A model generated the notes under the pieces. That model was not told where the DNA came from. It saw nothing but the letters and a program-made list of their open reading frames with translations, and did no database searches. DNA of 64,000 bases, from contig NW_023998414.1 in NCBI RefSeq assembly GCF_014805625.2, forward strand, positions 7,654,238 through 7,718,237. Reading direction: 5' to 3'. The position numbers and the translations under genes were made by a program. Origin of the DNA: Glossina fuscipes (taxonomy: Eukaryota; Arthropoda; Insecta; Diptera; Glossinidae). Shown here piece by piece: positions 1-10,899 of this stretch; the stretch's first letter is position 1; the number at the start of each line of letters is the position of its first letter.

Positions 1-206
1 CTTCCCGGTAAACACTTGTATATGAACTGAAAGGTTGCTCTAATGAGCAAAATAGGAAAATTGACATTGATTGAGTTGATTTATTGGATAATCTTTTAAA
101 TATCTATGAGTCTTGAGTCCAGCAAGAATTACCATCAAGACAGACGACGGTTTCGTTCAGTAGTCGTCTTCAATGTTAAGCATACCAAAATGATTCTCAA
201 AACAAG

Positions 207-1050
207 AGAGAACATTGTAGTCGGGCAAGACCGCCTAGTAGATACCTTACACCTTTTCGCTTAATACAGCCAATCATTCATTTTCATGACAATACATTAA
301 AAATTACACATTATTTCTACGTGAAGGCATAATTTTTTTATGACAGCCCCTACGTTAGACGATTCTCGAAACGTCAACTAATGTTGGCCAAATTTAGTAG
401 ACTTTGATTTACTTGTCAAAGACTTTTGCAATTTCCATCTGCCTCCATCATAAAAACCATAAGTTAAACTTTGTCGTCATTTGCTTGGCATGAGAGCCCC
501 TTCATGTGGTTGGGTAAAAGTCCTATTTGATCCAAATTTTCATATCAAATTACTTTTACGAACCAATTTTCATTAGAAAGTAACAAAAATTGAACACTTT
601 TGCCATAAAAGGGTTCATTTTTCATTAAGACCATTTTATAAGGTTGATCAGTGGCTTTAAAAAAATTGTCCCAACTGATCTTAATTTTTCATACCAACTT
701 AGAATGCCTAAATGCTATTATTTAGCAATTTTTGTTGCAAAATTCTGAAAATTAGAATATTTTTTTATAGATCGAGAAAATGGCTCGTTCCGATCCGTTT
801 GCAACAGCGCTCGTCGTTGGGCCAAAACATGTCAGTGCACCACATTTTGTCAAAATATCTCGCAATTGCGATCTGAACATAAAAATACATGAACAGATAT
901 CAGATGAACAGATGGACCGGCAAGCTAAGAATCACTTTTTGAATTGATTGGCCTAAGAAAAGATGGGTTTATCTCAACTACCGAGTCATATACGTCCGTA
1001 AAAGCTTGATATACCGTGTACAACAAATAGTGTAGGGTGTGAACAGCGAG
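207..1050 (-). repeat. Family A dispersed repeat, near full-length copy
   Basis: One end carries ACATTGTAGTCGGGC and CCTTACACC, the other GTGTAGGGTGTGAAC. The body has the recurring blocks of the family: sequence like AAAATATCTCGCAATTGCG, a GGACGGACAGAC-type stretch (here decayed to GATGGACCGGC), and a segment matching GATTCTGAATCGAT. No protein is encoded. It reads in the minus direction relative to most copies. Confidence 0.6.
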
Positions 1051-2034
1051 TTGCTTGACTTCTAGAGTAATTTATAAAGCGAAACTGTTATTAAAAAAAA
1101 CGGAGAAATGCAGGCTATTGTCTCGTCTTTCTCGTCCGTTAATAGTAGGTAGGCCTATGCATCAGCAGGGCAGACCTCAGCTTAAAAGTTTGCTTGTAGT
1201 AACGTTAAAAATTATCGTTCATTTTGTATTGTAGATAGTAAAAGTTGGCTTAGTTTCTTCCGATAAAAATAAATTCGTTTAAATCTCTATCAGATGCAAA
1301 AACAAAGCGTAAGAGATGGCTCCAGAGTTCTCTACTGGCCTTTAAACATTCTTCTTTCATTCGCACATCGTAGGTTTGATGACTTTTGTAGATGTTTCTT
1401 AGGGCAATTAAACTGGAAAGTTAGCAGTGAAATATTGCTTGTTTTTACGAGCTCGTTAACTCGAAAAATCCATAAGCAACATCTTCTTGCATATCGTAGC
1501 CGTTTTTCCTTTAAAGACAGCGGCGATTCCATCCATTATTGTTGGAAGCATATTTCAGCGAGGGTCGCAGGACGTTGACTGATTCCTCTAAACAGGGACG
1601 CCAAAAATGTTCGGCCTTACATTCGATATTAATATTCACCTAAATGGCGCTGCGGTTTTTTGGTGGTGGGGTCTATTTTCGACAACTTGCTACTACTGCC
1701 GTTGTGCTTGGGAAGATGGCGTTTTGCTGCATAGAATTCGACTATCTTGTGCCCACTTCGCCGGGACGTCTTATAAAGTTTCAAGATAGTATTTTCACAG
1801 GAAGAAGTTACAGTTTGGCAAATGTTTGCAAACAAAGTTGAAATGCTTCTTAAGAGAACTGACAATAATTTGTCTGAACTACTGAGAAAAGCTTCTTCCA
1901 TTAAGTTTTTTGGCTTCGTTCTTTCTAGTTCGGTTATTGAATTCAATCGTCTTTATACCCGTCAGAAGGATGAGGGATATATTCATATTGTTAAAACTTT
2001 TGCAGAAGGAAGCTTCAGAGATTCCACAAAATGT
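1048..2034. other. No recognised gene; a few short open frames
   Basis: The stretch is less AT-rich than its surroundings. A 65-codon frame at 1644-1841 has a fair start context and a hydrophobic N-terminal half, but I recognise no family and see no matching splice partner. It could belong to a 5'UTR exon of the PLA2 gene or be chance. Nothing else stands out. Confidence 0.3.
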
Positions 2035-2515
2035 ATATATATTCGTGATCAGTATCATATTCTGAGTCGATTAAACCATATCCGTCCGTCCGTCTGTGCA
2101 ATGCCATTCTCCTGGCAATAAAGCTATCGACTTCAAATTAGTTGAAACAACGAAAATTCTTAAACGCAGGTTGGTATTGAAAATGGGGGCCAAATCGGTA
2201 ACAGGGCGTGCCGACAAAACCACTCCGTTTTTCAAAAGGAATAAAAAATTGATTTTCCACTCTTTACTTATAACGCACACACCAAATGGAAAAGTAGAAA
2301 AACTTGACGTGAAAAACGGGAAAAATTGCCCACGCCTACCTTGTACATGTACTTGCACACACATAGATATAAAGCATATAAATTTTAGGTCAGTTACAGA
2401 CTTCCAATACACTTAAGCATGTTGGTCTGTTTTTCTGTCCATCTGACCGTCAGCGTAACTGCATAGTATTTGTGGTACATATTCTCCCGTTCGCAAAAAT
2501 AAATAAATAAATCGC
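2035..2515 (+). repeat. Family B dispersed repeat
   Basis: Contains GATCAGTATCATATTCTGAG, CCGTCCGTCCGTCTGTGCAA, a Ser/Lys-like block GCTATCGACTTC, GGGGGCCAAATCGGT and a CCCACGCCTACC block, the same order seen at 26770-27480 and, inverted, at 58830-59600. It ends close to the T-tract before the PLA2 start. Confidence 0.55.
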
Positions 2516-2556
2516 TTAAAAAATTTTTTTTTTTTTTTTTTTTGTGCTACCTTAGA

Positions 2557-2717
2557 ATGGTGTCAGTAAATTTTAGATTGCTTACAATAGTGGCCGCTTT
2601 CATGTCGCTATCTTTGCATCGTATAAATGGATCAGCAGTTCTTATATCAGATGTAGCGATGACCGTAATGGTGGAGTTATCATCACGGCATCCATTTTGC
2701 AGAATGCATACAGATCG
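2557..2717 (+). CDS. PLA2 exon 1 (signal peptide and N-terminus)
   Basis: Starts at ATG 2557 and ends in phase 2 at the donor GTGAGA (2718). It encodes residues 1-53 and two bases of Arg54. Without splicing the frame stops at TGA 2719, inside the donor, which supports the 65-bp intron 2718-2782 ending in TTTCTTTAG. Confidence 0.85.
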
Positions 2718-5301
2718 GTGAGATAGGCGCAATGCTGCAAAAATATTCAATATAACAAAGATGCTGTCATAAATTTCTTTAGCGGCGACATTCAGCGCAT
2801 GTTGTTGCAAGCTGATTCTCGACGTATACGCCAAATTCCGAGAGAATCGGTTATGGAACTCGAGGAGGTATGCAAGAGCTCAGGTCAGCACGGCAGAGAA
2901 TTTCGTGGTGGTTTAGGTTTCATATATCCCGGAACTAAATGGTGTGGACCTGGTAAAACAATGTGACGACTTTAAGGAATTGAGTTTATTACTTTATTTT
3001 ATCTTATGTTAATTATAGGGACAATTGCCGACAATTATGATGATTTGGGTACGCATACTGAGGAGGATCGCTGCTGCCGCGAACATGACCATTGCCCAGA
3101 TGTCCTAAAAGTGGGCGAATGTCGTCGAGGTCTTTGTAATACCGGTACATTTACACGATCACATTGCGATTGTGATGATCGTCTTAAGCGTTGCTTGCAA
3201 GCAGTGAACACAGGTTGAAAGTTGATCTCGATTGTAATAAATTTCATATTTTAATATTAAACGGCTTTCATACCCGCTACAGAAACTGCAAATACGCTTG
3301 GTGCGATTTTTTACAACGTAGTACAAGTTACCTGTTTCCAGGAACGCAGCCCCTGCTCGGCGCATCAAAGGTTTGAAGAGAATTAGTTATATAAGATTTT
3401 TTTTTTTCGTTAAACTTTTTCTTTCCAACCGACTCGAAAGTGGTTAAAAGGGTTGGTGAAAAATAAAGATGGGGTGGGGGGGCAGAGGGGGGAGTGTAGA
3501 CATTAATCAAAAAATCTTCAATAAAGTCAAGGCTGATAATAGATAGTTAACCATCTAAAAACTCTGGGGCCTTACAATTAAGAACAACAAAAATGGCAAT
3601 GCAGAGAGCTTTAAGGCCCGATACGATGCAAAGGAATGTTCACAAAAATATAGACTGAAGAATAGCGAAACTTTTTCCCCAGTCGCGAGATGTGAAGTTA
3701 TAACACTGATTTTTACTTAAACGGTCGAACGACTTGTGTAACGTGACAACGGCGGAGATTTCGGCAAAAGGAGAGGATATATGGTTCAGCCAGAAGCTTT
3801 TGTAAATGCCGAAAACCCAAATTGAGTTCTGAAATTGAGAAAACCATTATATGATTTAAAACAGTCAGGACGCGGCAGTGGAATATAAAATTAATAGGAT
3901 TTTGATAGGCGAGGATTTCTCTCTATGCACATTATCATATAAGTAACAAATCAATCAAATATTATATTGATGCTCATTGAGGTGACGATGTTATTGACCG
4001 CAAGTCGCATACGGGTTAAGGTTTTATTTTACCTGGAGGTGAATCATGTATAAGCAGCGTGTTGTTGCGTCAAGTTACGGCACTTGCTTTAGGAAAGAAA
4101 GATGCGGCATATTCGCGCAAATTGCTGAAGGAAATGCAAATAAAACATCCGGTAGCCATGACTATAAAAAGCTATAGCACGAGTGCCATTAACTTAAGAA
4201 AGACTCCAGCTAATCATTCACGCAGCAAACATATTGATATAGGCTATCATTATAGACGCGACGTGTTTAGCAACGGCGAATATATTGAATATATTGCAAT
4301 GTTTAAGATACGATCGTACATATTTTTACTAAAAATTTGCCAAAATTACGTCATAACAAATTAATTAAATATTTTAAGCTTATATATATATATATGTATA
4401 CATTTTAACTTATGGATATGTTCGTTGAGGGGGAATGTTGCAAGGCAAAACACAACTAAAAGCATTATAGTCGGGCAGGGCCCATCGTTAGATATCCTAC
4501 ATCACGTGCTTGTATGAAAATAATGCATAATTTTTGATGTATTATTACGGAAATGATTGAGTGACTGTAGTTGGTAAGGTGATGTAGGGTATTAAATGAT
4601 CGGCCTTGTCCGAATATAATTTTCTTACCGATTTTTTTTTTTTTTTTTTTGCTAAATTGCTACTATGGACCAACTGTCATTATAAAATATTAAAACTTGA
4701 ACCCTTTTCTGTAGGGTTTACTAATCATGAGAAATCTTATATGGAGGCCTATGTGGTTAAAATTAGGTCCACTTAAGTTTTATGTCAAATCACTAAGATG
4801 AACAAAAACACTAACAATTAGCACTTTATGGCGTATAAGTGCATTTTGCGAATCTTTACAAGTGGTGATATCCGAAAGATAGATCTACATGGTCCAAACT
4901 GAGTAATTTTGGCTTCTTTGTCAATTTACTATTATGAACCAATTAACCATTAAATATTGAAAATAGTGTGTTTAGGTCCAAATGGTTTGCTACCGCATCT
5001 ATAAACCTTAATGCAATTATTCAAAGACAATTAAGAACCGTAACAACGAATTCGCGCTTGAGTGTTTTGAGTTAACAACAACAACATTTAGCTGTTGAAC
5101 AAAAATTAAAAATCAGTTAAAAGGAAATGTTTTTTTTTTGTTTTTTTTTTCTTTTTTCATATTTCACGTAATTATGATTTTAACTTATTTCAATTTAATT
5201 TCAGGGTAGGCTATAATAAAACCGAACAAGACGAAATTTGTGCTCAATGGCAATATCAACCGTCGGAAAAGTATACGCCCAGCGCACCAGGTCGAACTTA
5301 A
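2557..5301 (+). CDS. Secreted group III phospholipase A2 (bee-venom-type family), five exons, complete
   Basis: Predicted secreted enzyme that hydrolyses the sn-2 acyl bond of phospholipids using Ca2+. Coding exons are 2557-2717, 2783-2952, 3019-3213, 3283-3370 and 5205-5301; they sum to 711 nt (236 residues plus TAA) and every junction is GT-AG with matching phase. Residues 1-27 form a signal peptide (hydrophobic core 8-20, likely cut after Ala27). The Ca-binding loop is W107-C-G-P-G111 and the catalytic motif is C129-C-R-E-H133-D134-H-C. Many further Cys fit the disulfide-rich fold of the family. The start was chosen because it gives the signal peptide and follows a T-tract and AG (2554-2555), so a 5'UTR intron may end just before it. 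Length and domain order are normal for a fly member. The last intron is 1834 bp and carries a copia relic; the other introns are 65-69 bp. The family is clear; which paralogue it is (sPLA2 or GIIIspla2 type) was not decided. Confidence 0.9.
2783..2952 (+). CDS. PLA2 exon 2 (propeptide-like segment to Ca-binding loop)
   Basis: Completes Arg54 and encodes up to the first base of Gly111, including the family signature YPGTKWCGPG. The donor GTAAAA at 2953 lies inside the GGT codon, a junction that keeps the Ca-loop glycine intact after splicing to 3019. Confidence 0.9.
3019..3213 (+). CDS. PLA2 exon 3 (catalytic His-Asp exon)
   Basis: Encodes the catalytic CCREHDHC motif and the Cys-rich segment with FTRSHCDCD, the most conserved part of group III PLA2. 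The acceptor is AATTATAG (3018) and the donor GTTGAA (3214, phase 1). Confidence 0.93.
3283..3370 (+). CDS. PLA2 exon 4
   Basis: A short exon of 88 nt encoding a segment ending in VVQVTCFQERSPC and a phase-2 donor GTTTGA at 3371. The match to the usual C-terminal half of insect group III PLA2 and the phase agreement on both sides identify it, although it is too short to show as a clear open frame. Confidence 0.85.
3565..4335 (+). mobile_element. Decayed Ty1/copia-type retrotransposon fragment (RT and RNase H)
   Basis: Lies inside the last PLA2 intron in the sense direction. At 3580-3716 a frame reads SFKARYDAK and SETFSPVAR, the start of copia reverse transcriptase. At about 3778-3875 another reads YMVQPEAF and LRKPLYDLKQSGR, matching the copia RT motif LYGLKQSPRQW, with an in-frame stop between these two blocks. 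At 4059-4340 an RNase H tail contains HSRSKHIDIGYHYRRD, diagnostic for the copia group. Integrase, gag and LTRs were not found and the RT active-site segment is missing, so this is an inert internal relic. Confidence 0.85.
4463..4620. mobile_element. Short element with about 42-bp terminal inverted repeats (MITE-like), family A ends
   Basis: The left end (4463-4505, starting CATTATAGTCGGGC and ending CCTACATCAC) is an imperfect inverted copy of the right end (4579-4620, starting GTGATGTAGG and ending GAATATAAT). The enclosed bases match the 3' interior of the longer family A repeats, so this looks like a deletion derivative or solo-terminus hairpin of that family. Confidence 0.6.
5205..5301 (+). 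CDS. PLA2 exon 5 (C-terminus and stop)
   Basis: Acceptor TTAATTTCAG (5204); phase 2 joins AG to G to give Arg205, then 31 residues with a final Cys in EICAQW, then TAA at 5299-5301. The phase match and the preserved Cys and Trp make this the true last exon despite the long, transposon-bearing intron before it. Confidence 0.85.
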
Positions 5302-5363
5302 TTGAAACTTGCAATAGCTGGTATAGCGAATCACTGAAAAGTATTATTAATATTTTATTTTAA

Positions 5364-5369
5364 ATTAAA
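5364..5369 (+). promoter_or_regulatory. Possible poly(A) signal of the PLA2 gene
   Basis: ATTAAA variant hexamer 63 bases after the stop codon. The surrounding DNA is AT-rich, so chance matches are frequent and the assignment is weak. Confidence 0.3.
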
Positions 5370-5529
5370 TCCCATTATGTGTTATTCAATTCTGTAAAAT
5401 GGTCACCTTATGCCAAGTTACGGTTAGTTCTTTATAAGTGGAAGGGAAGAGACGATAAACTATAATATTATTGTAGCGTTGGTACGATAGCGATACAGTT
5501 TCATTAAAATACATAGATTGCTTTCTTAA

Positions 5530-6345
5530 AACAAGGTAAGAATTTTGTAGTAGGTTAAGACCGACAGTTAAATACCCTTCACCAATTTTTCTAGTACGGT
5601 TATTAGCTCCTTTTGGTAATAATATAAATATTAAAAATTAAACAATTTTCTGAAGGGTTTACTGTTCCTAAAATATCTTAAAAGAAGTGGGATCCAAGAA
5701 ATAGACCCCATGTGGTTGACACTTGGCCCACTTAATTTTTGTGTGAAATTACTATCATGAACAATTTGTCATCATAAGACATTAGGCATTTTTCTGATAT
5801 AAGGATTTACATATTCTGGGAATCTTTATATGCGGTGGCATCCAAAAAATAGACTCATGTGGTCTGAATTCGGAAAGCTTGATTTCTTCGTTAGTCCACA
5901 AATATGAACCAATTTTCACCATGACGTATTGCAAATTCGATTTTTTTACCTTATAAAAATTCACTTTTCGTGGGGACGGTTATATAAGAGGCGGTTCAAA
6001 AAATCACTCCAATCAAATCAAATTTTTCGTACCAATTTGGAAAGTGGAAGTACTACTACTCGGCAAGTTTGGCCGAAAAATTTTGGAAATTGCAATTGGG
6101 AGTGGTCAGAAGGTGAACCGATCCGAACCATTTTCAATTTCGTTTTTTGGCCAAAACACGCCAGTGTTCCCAATTTCATCGAAATATTTCAAACACGAAT
6201 ATAGATGAGCAGACCACAGACGGGGCGGACGGACGGACAGACAGACAGACAGAATGGCTGACATCACTTGTGAAGATAACGCTGAATCGGTTGATGTAAT
6301 AAAAGATAAGTCTATCATAAATTATTCTTTGTGTTAAGTACGTCA
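5530..6345 (-). repeat. Family A dispersed repeat
   Basis: Left end resembles GTCGGnC...TACCCTTCACC (5560-5592). The body includes a long block shared with 4630-5000 and 7380-7690, and the right part has GGACGGACGGACAGACAGAC at 6221-6250, an expanded form of the family's hallmark tract. Confidence 0.6.
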
Positions 6346-7239
6346 GCATAAACCTAAACCTCGTGGGGTACAGGAGTATGAGGAGAGTCCAAGAAGAGTA
6401 ATTAAATCGATTTGACAGAGTAATGTAAAACTCTAAAAATGATCAGAAAAACTATCCTTACGTGATAACCTGGACGGTTACGATTCTTGATGGTCGTTTT
6501 GGCAAGCGGTCGCGAATTGCACGAGAATTTTTTATGCTGCTTCAATTTTCTGTACACTCGAAATTCCTTGACGATGCTTTGACGGTCGTTTAACGTCCTT
6601 TACTTATCACACTTATTACGGAAATGCGCGCTTCTTTAGCATTTCATAATATAACGATGCGTAGCGTATAGGAGCACTTTGAAAAGTAATTTTCGCATAC
6701 AACGAATTTTACAACAATTACAATAAAGAAATGAAACAGAGAAACCAAACAAAGTTTAAATAATATCTTAAAAAATACATTTCTCATTTAAATTGACATT
6801 TGACTCTATATGAAATTAATAAATAAATACTCGTTCTAAAGATTTCTTTGTTATTTTACGAAATAAATAATAACATCGAATTATTTATTCATAAGAAATT
6901 ACATATATATTTAATAAATATGAGTGAGACGACCACTCGTTTAATAGGTTATAACATTATCATATTTCTCTTAAGTTGTTTAAGTTGTTGTTTGTCGTTT
7001 CTTGTTTAAAGGGAGTAACATAATCTCTTAGTCGTGTTGAGTTTGTTTACTTGAATTACTCAATAAATAAATAAATGAATTAAATAGTTTTTGTTCTTTT
7101 ATTTCATTCCTTTCTCAATCACTTCAATTCCAAAAGGATTAATTTTTCGACTTAATAGCGAATTTATTTAATAGCAAATAAAACCATTATATAATCGGTC
7201 AAGTCTACTCTAACCTGTTAGTACCGTTATTTATTTACT

Positions 7240-7790
7240 CGGTTTAGTGATACGACTCCAAATATCATATATCCCTTTCATGAAAGTTTTCATATCAAAT
7301 CTATCAAAAAAAAAACTATAAACATTAGGATAGGGTCTAAAAAATATACTAATCTGATTCCAATTCCCTATGGTTAATTTCTTTTTGCTAAATTGCTGCT
7401 ATGAGCCAATTTTCATCACAAAATATTAGAAACTAAACCATTTTCGAAAAGGCTTACTTACTACTCATGAGAAATCTTATATAGAATGGGGCCCGAAATG
7501 CAGACCCAAATTCTCATCATAACACACTAACAATTAGGCTTGTAAGTGCTTAAGTTTCATGAGAATCTTTCTATGCGGTGAAAACCAAAAAAGAGTTCTA
7601 GTTGGTCCAAATTCGGTAAGGTTGACTTCTTTGCCTCTTCGCTATTATTCAGTAATTTCCACCATGAAACATTGAAAATGAAACATTTTTACTGGCAGAT
7701 CACGGACGCACGGATGGACATACAGAAAGGCTTACATTGATCCAGAAAATGATTCTCAATCGATCCGTATAATAAAAGGCGACGCTCTCT
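7240..7790 (-). repeat. Family A dispersed repeat, diverged
   Basis: Shares the TTGCTAAATTGCTGCTATGA and CATGAGAAATCTTATAT blocks with 4650-4745 and ends in a decayed ACGGACGCACGGATGGAC tract followed by GATTCTCAATCGATCC. Confidence 0.5.
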
Positions 7791-7849
7791 TAAGCCCTCC
7801 CGTCTGTTATATACATCTGCACTAAATTAATATCTCCTGTGCCTTGGAT

Positions 7850-8400
7850 GGCATAGAGTGTAACGACTTGATAAGTTCATACTCTATAATATTGGGTGGG
7901 CGTGGCCTAGGTGCATTCCCAATTTGAATCTGGCCATGAATTTATATACTTTATGAGGTTTTTGGAGCTTGCTTCTGTGCAATATAAAGGTAATGAAGAT
8001 AAAATCAAGTTTTGATACTCTATAATGTCGAGTAGGCTTGGTCAACTTTTCCGATTCTTGGACAGGCAGTACAGCATTGCCCACAGAATATACGTTCACA
8101 TTTTTGTAGAGTTATCTGTTACAGTTTGTAACTAATGAGCAAAAAAAAAAAACCAACCAATATTTTATTCCCTTTCAAAAACAGAGAGATTTTTTCAGTT
8201 GGTCGTGGTACTCAGGCACGTCCTTCGACCAATTTGGCTCATTTTCCCTATTAAAGTGCAAGAAATGTCAATGTTTCTGCAAAATTTGAAATTTGCATCA
8301 GATATCATACAGATGGACAGACGGACATACTTAAATGTATTCAGAATTTGAAGGTGATAAGGAATATATATACATATATATATATATGTATATATGTAGG
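7850..8400 (-). repeat. Family B dispersed repeat
   Basis: Carries TATAATATTGGGTGGGCGTG, a GGCACGTCCTTCGACCAATT block, GATGGACAGACGGACATAC and GAATATATATAC, i.e. the family B order read on the minus strand. A second partial copy follows at about 8560-8760. Confidence 0.55.
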
Positions 8401-9049
8401 ATCCTTGAAGCTACCTTCGGGGTGTTGCGAACCTTTCCCATCAGTGATGGGTTTAAAAACGCATCAAAAAAAAATATAAATTCTTATACTTTAGAATATC
8501 GGATGTGCATGGGGGATTTTTTTCTATTTTTATAGGTTGTTAATGAGCAAGAAACCGTGGAAACCGAGCTGTTCTCAGTTTATGTTTCACTGTAAGTGCG
8601 TTTTTGATAATTTTAAGGCGATCTTTTTACTTTCACTAAAGGGAACGAATGCTTACCACAGATGTTATATAGATCGCCAGACGGACAGGTGTACTTACCT
8701 AAATTTCTTCTGAATTTAATGCTGGTTATCCTTTTCGATGTTGCAAACGTCTTGATATAATCAAGATACCTCCACCTTTCTGTGATAAGTACGAAAATTA
8801 TTATAAAAAAAGCATAAACTTATTGCTTATCTAGTGTCAATAAATTCATATTACAAGGGAAATTTGATACCAACGCGCACTATTTTTAACAGCACGACTT
8901 ACTATATAAATAAACTTAAGATCAATTAAAAATAAACTTTCTGATTAGAGAATTATGAATGTTCTTATGTCCATTACCGAAGAGCATTTAACAAAACATT
9001 TGCAAAATCCAGAAGATCCAGCTTCGTAGACCGCGTAAAATATATATAA

Positions 9050-9290
9050 TGTTGATCGATATCAAATTCCAAACCGATTAAAGCATGTCCATCCGTCTGT
9101 CTGACTGTCTGTCTGTCTATCTACTTGACTGTATAATATTTGTGGTAAATATTTTCGTGGTCAAAATGATCAAAGACGGCCTGATCAAGAACGCATATAC
9201 TTTATGGGGGTCGCCGAAGTTGCCTTCTGGACGTTGCAAACATTTCGGCGAAATGAATTATTATTTGATGATGGCTATGAAAATAGAAAA
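9050..9290 (+). repeat. Family B dispersed repeat, partial
   Basis: Holds ATCCGTCTGTCTGACTGTCT and the later GATCAAGAACGCATATACTT and TTCTGGACGTTGCAAAC blocks. The 165-codon open frame that starts in it at 9085 has no recognisable product and is taken as chance. Confidence 0.5.
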
Positions 9291-10159
9291 ACCAGCCCCG
9301 CCCTCGCAATGTTATGGAATATCGGTATTTAATATTTTCACAGTTTTCAGGATAACGACGATCAGTGCAATAGACTCGGTCGTGATCAATTATAACTTAC
9401 GTATTTGTTTGTTAAATACTTTTTTTCCGCAAAACTGTAAGCTATTAAAAGTCATTCCGTTTATTGTCACGTTCAGTTTATTGAAATTATTTATATGCTG
9501 CGATAATATCATTAATTCTCTTAATATCAAGTGTCAAAATTTGATTTGTTTTAATGAACACAAACATCTCAAGACCACTTAATTATACTGTCACCAATAT
9601 ATCAGACAAATTTCGCGCAGAAAATTTATGAATTTATAAAGAGAGAAAAGCAACATTGTATTGTGAAAATTAATGGATTCTTTATTGGCGTATTTCCAAT
9701 TTCCAAGATTTCCTGTCTATTCTTAAATTCGTTGCTCGTTCGCTTGTGAAATCTTTAATAATAGTATGTAATTGCAGCAAATTGTATAAATTTGTAATCA
9801 CATTATATACACATAATATACACTGCTAAGTCCGAAGGGGTAAATAATGTGCATTGCAAAGTCTTAAAATTACTGTAATTGATATTTATAATGCAGCTGA
9901 ACTCATTGACAACGCTTTTGATATCTTCCGACGTAAAGTCTATGAAAATCTAATGGAATAATGATTGCTTTGAACATTTCTATTTCTATTTGCGAGTAGA
10001 CTCGCTGTCCAAAAGCGACGATTAGTGTCGTTCGTATGGAAAGTTTGTGCAGGAAGCTCAATGGGACTGAAAACACTAATGGGAGCTATGGCGCCGCATT
10101 ATATATACTGAAACTTTTCGGTTAATACCGTTATCCAATACATGGTGTTACGTAATGAC

Positions 10160-10520
10160 AAGTGGTCGAAAAAGTGGTCGATCAGTGTAACAAATTTTGT
10201 TAATATATCTCAAACTGCGGTCTATTGATTTAACACAAGAAAGCAGAAAGGGCAGACCGACAGACAGGATAAGCTTAGATCAATTCGGAGAATGCTTCGC
10301 AATCGAGAGGTATAATAAAAGGTAATAAACCTGCCTCCAATTATACCGGTCCAAATTTGTCTGTCCTTCTGTCCGTTTTGTATTTTTCTATTTAATCCAC
10401 AGGCGAAAATTTTTGAGATAATTTGGTGTATCAAACTGTTTTGGCAAAAGGAAGGACGCTATTGAAGCTATTGGTTCGGATCGAATTACTTTTTCGATCG
10501 CTCCACATGCAAAATCTTAT
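10160..10520. repeat. Two family A halves in head-to-head inverted arrangement
   Basis: The left half (10160-10320) reads on minus, with GGGCAGACCGACAGACAGGA; the right half (10340-10520) reads on plus, with TTGTCTGTCCTTCTGTCCG and GGTTCGGATCGAATTACTTT. The pair forms an imperfect inverted repeat. Confidence 0.5.
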
Positions 10521-10899
10521 TTTGAAAAGTCATTATATGAAGTGGTTTTGCGTATTGCAAAGATTCACATAAAATTGATATATGTACCAGAAAGAAAATT
10601 AAAGTATTTCCAGCATATATACTTGGAACGCGCAGTAACGCAAAAATGTTCAAAATCATGGACCTTTGACTGCTTTCTCAAGGTAGCGAAAAATTTCAAT
10701 TTCAAGCTGGCAATCAGTTGAGGATTCGTGCCCGTCAAGAATTTGAAGAAGGGGTCTTAGTTCATGATATGGCTTTTCAAGACCTTTTTCAGATATTGCC
10801 AACAGTAATCGATTGCAAAGCGTTAAGGTATATTTTTAGCAATAGATAAGTGGATAGTTAGCCGCGGCTCTCGAATGCCTTTTCAAAGAACGATTATGT

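Noticed and set aside
2547..3247. Minus-strand open frames over the PLA2 exons
   Set aside because: Shadows of the phased, motif-bearing plus-strand exons.
9085..9582. 165-codon open frame on plus
   Set aside because: It begins inside the CTGTCTGTC tract of a family B repeat and continues into AT-rich DNA with no recognisable motif.
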